Assembly (NCBI GenBank): GCA_029541985.1
Contig: CP095414.1
Coordinates: 1,488,001 to 1,552,000, forward strand
Reading direction: 5' to 3'
From: Bacteroidales bacterium F22
Lineage (GTDB): Bacteria; Bacteroidota; Bacteroidia; Bacteroidales; Bacteroidaceae
DNA length: 64,000 bases
Made by a program: the position numbers and the translations under genes
The notes under the pieces: model-generated
The model's input: only the letters and a program-made list of their open reading frames with translations
Databases searched by the model: none
What the model was told of the DNA's origin: nothing
In this document: positions 60,411 through 64,000 of the stretch, piece after piece
Layout: each line of letters begins with the position of its first letter
Numbering within the stretch: the first letter of the stretch is position 1

Positions 60411-62588
60411 ATGAAACATCTTACTCAACTTTTCTGCACAGTACTCGCAGCTACCGCATTATGCTGCTCATGCTCGCAAAATCAAGACAGTAACCAATAT
60501 GCTCAGTTAGTCAATCCGTTCATAGGGACTGACTATGTAGGCAACACCTATCCCGGTGCACAGGTACCTTTTGGGATGGTCCAACTAAGTCCTGACAATG
60601 GACTACCTGGTTGGGACCGTATTGCAGGTTATTTTTACCCAGACAGTACGATTGCAGGATTTAGTCACACTCATCTCTCAGGGACGGGAGCAGGAGACCT
60701 ATATGATATTTCCTTCCTCCCGACCACGGACCCATTGAAAAAAGACAAAGCCCCTCTTGGTATCTACAGCAAGTTCGCACATGACGAAGAAAGTGCCCAT
60801 GCAGGATATTATCGTGTATTGCTCCAAGATTATGGCATTGACGTAGAACTCACTGCTGCACTTCGGACAGGCATTCAGCGCTATACCTTCCATCGAACGC
60901 AAGGAGCAGCCGTGCGTATCAACTTGACTAAGTCAATGAACTGGGATAGCACACAGAGTGCCGCTATCACCCCACAGAATAAAGACCTCTTGACAGGACA
61001 TCGTCACAGCAATGGATGGGCCAGAGACCAACATCTCTATTTTGCTACTCGCGTATCTAAGCCGTGGGATAGCATCGAGATGGACACCACTATTTTGAGC
61101 AATAAGCAACGCTCAGTAGACGCCGTATTGCATTACAATTCACTACAAAAAGATGAAACAGTAATCATATATACCGCCCTATCTGCGACAAGTGAAGAAG
61201 CGGCATTGAAAAATCTTCAAGCTGACACCAAAGGAAAGATAGGTCAATTTGACTCATTCGTACAACAAGCCGAAGGACTATGGAATGCAGAACTCAGCAA
61301 AATCAAGGTTACCTCTGATGACCATGATAAGATAGTCACATTCTACACAGCATTGTATCACACGATGCTAGCGCCAGTCGTTTATGACAATAAAGACAGA
61401 ACCTATAGAGGTCCAGATAGCAAGACCCACAAACTCTCACCAAATAATCTACATCACTATAGCCGCTTCTCGCTATGGGATACTTATCGTGCAGCACAAC
61501 CACTCTACACCTTATTATTTCCACAGCGTGTAGGCGATATGGTAGAATCATTCGTAGACTTCTACAAACAACATGGCAGAATCCCCGTATGGAATATGCA
61601 AGGAAGCGAGACAGACATGATGATTGGTTACCACAGCGCTCCCGTGATAGCAGATGCTTATCTCAAAGGGATGCGAGGTTTCGACCCTGAAGAAGCCCTC
61701 GAAGCATGTGTCAATACAGCCAATGATGACAACTACCGAGGGATAGGACTATACAAGAAATACGGGTATATGCCGAGTGATTTAGAAGGAGAGTCATTAT
61801 CCAAAACCTTAGAATACGCCTTTGATGATTACGCTATCTATCGCATGGCCGATGCCATGGGCAAAGACAGCCTAGCTACTGTATTCAAGAAACGAAGCGA
61901 GTCCTATAAGAATCTATATAATGAAGCGACTGGGTTCTTTCAGCCAAGAGATAGCAAAGGAGACTTTGTAGAACCGTTTGATCCGAAAGCCTATACCAAA
62001 GATATTACAGAAAGCAATGCTTGGCAATACCTATGGAATGTACCTCAAGACGTACCTAGAATGATCGACACCTTCGGGGGAAAAGAAGATTTCACAGCTA
62101 AGTTAGACCGCTTCTTCACCCTATCTTCAGGGCAAGACGAGGAATTGCCCCTTTTCAGCACAGGTATGATAGGACAATATGCACATGGAAACGAACCTAG
62201 CCACCATGTTGCGTATCTTTACAACTGGACAGACAAACCCGAACAAGGGCATAAGATTATCCATCAAATAATGGATGACTTCTACACCAATACGCCAGGA
62301 GGACTTTGTGGAAATGAAGACTGTGGACAGATGTCTGCATGGTACATCTTCTCAGCTATGGGGTTTTATCCTGTCAATCCAGTAGGAGGCGTCTTCGAAT
62401 TGGGTGTTCCTTACTTTGACCAGATGCAGTTAACTCTTCCAAACGGGAAGAAGCTAACGATTAGTCAACAAGGATCAACAGCCAACGATAACATTAGAGA
62501 GATACGACTAAATAATAAAATTCTTACCGGACATACCATCACCTATCAACAAATAATGCAAGGTGGAAAACTGGTATTCATCCGATAA
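60411..62588 (+). CDS. GH92 family alpha-mannosidase lipoprotein
   Basis: A 725-residue exo-acting glycosidase of family 92, which removes alpha-mannose with calcium. The signal peptide ends in a Cys-Ser-Cys lipobox region (ALCCSCSQN). The family opening is unmistakable: YAQLVNPFIGTDYVGNTYPGAQVPFGMVQLSPDNG, then GFSHTHLSGTGAGD. Other marks are FSLWDTYRAAQPLYTLLFPQ, GSETDMMIGYHSAPVIADAYLKG, GNEPSHHVAYLYNW, and GLCGNEDCGQMSAWYIFSAMGFYPVNP near the C terminus. Linkage specificity cannot be read. Its next neighbours are a convergent CBM9-like gene and a GHL10-like gene, suggesting a role in degrading host or diet glycoprotein mannans. Confidence 0.95.
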   Translation: MKHLTQLFCTVLAATALCCSCSQNQDSNQYAQLVNPFIGTDYVGNTYPGAQVPFGMVQLSPDNGLPGWDRIAGYFYPDSTIAGFSHTHLSGTGAGDLYDISFLPTTDPLKKDKAPLGIYSKFAHDEESAHAGYYRVLLQDYGIDVELTAALRTGIQRYTFHRTQGAAVRINLTKSMNWDSTQSAAITPQNKDLLTGHRHSNGWARDQHLYFATRVSKPWDSIEMDTTILSNKQRSVDAVLHYNSLQKDETVIIYTALSATSEEAALKNLQADTKGKIGQFDSFVQQAEGLWNAELSKIKVTSDDHDKIVTFYTALYHTMLAPVVYDNKDRTYRGPDSKTHKLSPNNLHHYSRFSLWDTYRAAQPLYTLLFPQRVGDMVESFVDFYKQHGRIPVWNMQGSETDMMIGYHSAPVIADAYLKGMRGFDPEEALEACVNTANDDNYRGIGLYKKYGYMPSDLEGESLSKTLEYAFDDYAIYRMADAMGKDSLATVFKKRSESYKNLYNEATGFFQPRDSKGDFVEPFDPKAYTKDITESNAWQYLWNVPQDVPRMIDTFGGKEDFTAKLDRFFTLSSGQDEELPLFSTGMIGQYAHGNEPSHHVAYLYNWTDKPEQGHKIIHQIMDDFYTNTPGGLCGNEDCGQMSAWYIFSAMGFYPVNPVGGVFELGVPYFDQMQLTLPNGKKLTISQQGSTANDNIREIRLNNKILTGHTITYQQIMQGGKLVFIR

Positions 62589-62619
62589 GAATAATAGAAT
62601 AAGAGACACGTGTAGGGTT

Positions 62620-63432
62620 CTAGCGAGCAAAATAGACAAAGCCCCATAGACTTGGGCGATGGATATCGACCACGCCTGTTGGAGCCCACACCCAGTTCTC
62701 TTCATTACCAGACCCCTCGGTACCAGGACGTTTGACATATTTACCATCCTTGACATCAACCTTAAGCCACTCTACTCTGGAGAAATTCATCCGCCAGATG
62801 GTTTTATTTTTGATAGATACATTAAGCGATTTGAAAGGTATGCGTATTTCTACTGTCCAATAATCGTCAGTATCACTTGGGTCATTAAGTGTTCCTTGAA
62901 TATGTACTGCATTTTGTAGTCCCTTGATATCGAAGCCATTGAGAAACGTACCACCCTGATAGTAAGGCTTGGTCATGAGTAAATCCCAAGGCGTATTTTG
63001 AGCATTCATCTCATATTCAAAGTAGCAACGTCCTGTGCCATGAGGATCGATGAATACCTCAAAATCATTGTCCCAGTAAATGGTTGCATCGCGCTCACTC
63101 ACGGTACTCCAGATATTTGGTTCGATGAGTTTGGCTGCTATATACAACGCCTCATCATCCCATACCATCTTGAAGCGAGTATCATACTTTGGTTTAGGCT
63201 TGGAATCGCCTACTATATCTACAAATGAATGACTCCATGGAGCAGATTCCCATACCGCTTCATCGAGTTTTCCATCTACCGTAATAGCCGACGTCGTATG
63301 ATGGCAAGTATAAGAAGGAAAGACAATATCCTTCGGGACATCAAGCCCCTTGGGTTCACTAGCAGATGCGGGTAAGCAAATCCCCGACAACGTGAACAGA
63401 CATAGGCTTAGAGATAAAATACGGTTGTTCAT
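62620..63432 (-). CDS. Secreted CBM9-like (family 9 carbohydrate-binding-type) protein
   Basis: A 270-residue exported protein (signal peptide to about SASA). One beta-sandwich domain of the CBM9-like type fills most of it: ITVDGKLDEAVWESAPW at the start, FKMVWDDEALYIAAKLIEPNIWS, IYWDNDFEVFIDPHGTGRCYFEYEMNAQ, and WRMNFSRVEW. The C-terminal WVWAPTGVVDIHRPSLWGFVYF is also part of the family. It is the single-domain form, with no catalytic module. It lies divergent to the GHL10-like gene, 77 bases apart, and is a likely partner. The stop is close to the GH92 stop (31 bases), with no clear terminator between. Confidence 0.88.
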   Translation of the reverse strand: MNNRILSLSLCLFTLSGICLPASASEPKGLDVPKDIVFPSYTCHHTTSAITVDGKLDEAVWESAPWSHSFVDIVGDSKPKPKYDTRFKMVWDDEALYIAAKLIEPNIWSTVSERDATIYWDNDFEVFIDPHGTGRCYFEYEMNAQNTPWDLLMTKPYYQGGTFLNGFDIKGLQNAVHIQGTLNDPSDTDDYWTVEIRIPFKSLNVSIKNKTIWRMNFSRVEWLKVDVKDGKYVKRPGTEGSGNEENWVWAPTGVVDIHRPSLWGFVYFAR

Positions 63433-63472
63433 AACGAAAAGATTTAAATGATTAATTTGTTTAATGAAAAAA

Positions 63473-63480
63473 CAAAGATA
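63473..63480 (-). promoter_or_regulatory. Predicted -7 element for the CBM9-like gene
   Basis: TATCTTTG on the minus strand, a full match to TAnnTTTG, 40 bases before the start. No -33 box at the expected distance. Confidence 0.45.
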
Positions 63481-63509
63481 TAAATAACAATGTATAACTA
63501 AAACTGAAG

Positions 63510-64000
63510 ATGATGAAAAAACATTTATTTATGATGCTCTGCATGTTTATGATGTGCGTGCAAGGAACTTTTGGACAAGCCCGATTTCTCACTTGGGGAG
63601 GCTATCCTAAAGACGGAAATCTAGACAAGTATTTCAAAGAAATGCATGACGTGGGATTAGATGGTATCCTAGCCAACTCATCCGTAGAAAATCTGAAGAA
63701 GATGATTCCTGTAGCTAATAAGTATGGAATAGAAGTACACGCATGGCGTGAGATTCTCAGCAACGGAGCCATCGCTAAGAAACATCCTGAATGGTTAGAT
63801 TATAACCGCCTAGGTCAATCTATGATGCACAAGAAAGCTTATGTAGACTATTATAAATTTCTTAACCCAATCATCCCAGGGGTACAAAAAGCCATCCTGA
63901 AACAATTAGAACCGTATGCTGAAATCGAAGGACTAGCAAGTATCAGTCTTGACTATTGCCGCTATGTAGATGCCATACTCCCAACTACACTATGGAAGAA
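63510..64000 (+). CDS. GHL10-like (family 10-type) glycosyl hydrolase, N-terminal part, cut by window edge
   Basis: Only the first 163 codons are inside the window. A signal peptide with Met-rich start (two ATG codons in a row; the second at 63513 is equally possible) ends at about FGQ. The mature part, ARFLTWGGYPKDGNLDKYF, followed by MHDVGLDGILANSS, NKYGIEVHAWREILSNGA and a SLDYCRYVDA segment, follows the TIM-barrel pattern of the glycosyl-hydrolase-like 10 group in Bacteroidota. The catalytic region is partly out of view, so activity is unknown. The divergent CBM9-like gene supports a secreted carbohydrate role. Confidence 0.72.
   Translation, partial: MMKKHLFMMLCMFMMCVQGTFGQARFLTWGGYPKDGNLDKYFKEMHDVGLDGILANSSVENLKKMIPVANKYGIEVHAWREILSNGAIAKKHPEWLDYNRLGQSMMHKKAYVDYYKFLNPIIPGVQKAILKQLEPYAEIEGLASISLDYCRYVDAILPTTLWK

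Noticed and set aside
1-64000. Prophage, integrase, transposase, rRNA or toxin-antitoxin genes
   Set aside because: None was recognised on either strand. The HU-like/DUF4248-like cassette alone does not show a phage.

Overview
The window comes from the chromosome of a member of the Bacteroidales (phylum Bacteroidota); family and genus cannot be fixed from the sequence alone. Supporting signs are a SusC/SusD outer-membrane pair, lipoproteins with a Cys-Ser/Asp-Asp export motif, BACON and FISUMP repeats, a GH92 mannosidase, an HU/DUF4248/smalltalk-type cassette, and many promoters of the Bacteroidota type (TTTG, about 19 bases, TAnnTTTG). No rRNA, CRISPR array, insertion sequence or integrase was found. 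One tRNA gene is present.

Positions 1-14366 (all minus strand) are the promoter-proximal part of a capsule or O-antigen locus. Read in the direction of transcription it holds rmlA, a DegT-type aminotransferase, an ATP-grasp ligase, an NAD-dependent epimerase, a Wzx-type flippase, a GT56 (WecF-like) transferase, a Wzy/EpsG-type polymerase, UDP-glucose dehydrogenase, two GT4 transferases, and capE-capF-capG, which make UDP-N-acetyl-L-fucosamine. The locus runs off the left edge inside capG. The transferase/flippase/polymerase block is visibly more AT-rich than its flanks. Positions 14738-18150 hold a surface lipoprotein, a compact HU-like/42-residue membrane peptide pair, and an unknown protein with a DUF4248-like protein.

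Positions 18609-31659 are mostly housekeeping: pckA, upp-comF, korAB, tRNA-Arg, an AmgK-RapZ fusion plus a MurU-like nucleotidyltransferase (likely cell-wall sugar salvage), a GT4/flippase-like pair, and trpB. The 700-base comF-korB gap is the oddest non-coding stretch. It holds two copies, in opposite orientation, of a double-hairpin element with a nearly identical 41-nt core but different, self-complementary arms. Between them lie two terminators and four direct copies of a 53-bp repeat.

Positions 31766-46306 carry an orphan SusCD pair, proS, a NUDIX domain fused in frame to a large periplasmic TPR protein, an outer-membrane barrel and topA. Positions 46413-53812 carry argS, hup, two rhomboid genes with an EEP-family protein, and a lipoprotein M3 peptidase. 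Positions 53888-64000 carry two paralogous TPR histidine kinases (the second lacking the phosphoacceptor histidine), a transglutaminase-like lipoprotein, a GH92 enzyme, a CBM9-like protein and the start of a GHL10-type protein. The last part looks like a secreted glycoprotein or glycan processing neighbourhood.

The most unusual items are the paired hairpin elements, the NUDIX-TPR fusion, the AmgK-RapZ fusion, the Asn-for-His kinase paralogue, and the small HU cassette beside the capsule locus. All family names come from reading motifs by eye; no database search was run.
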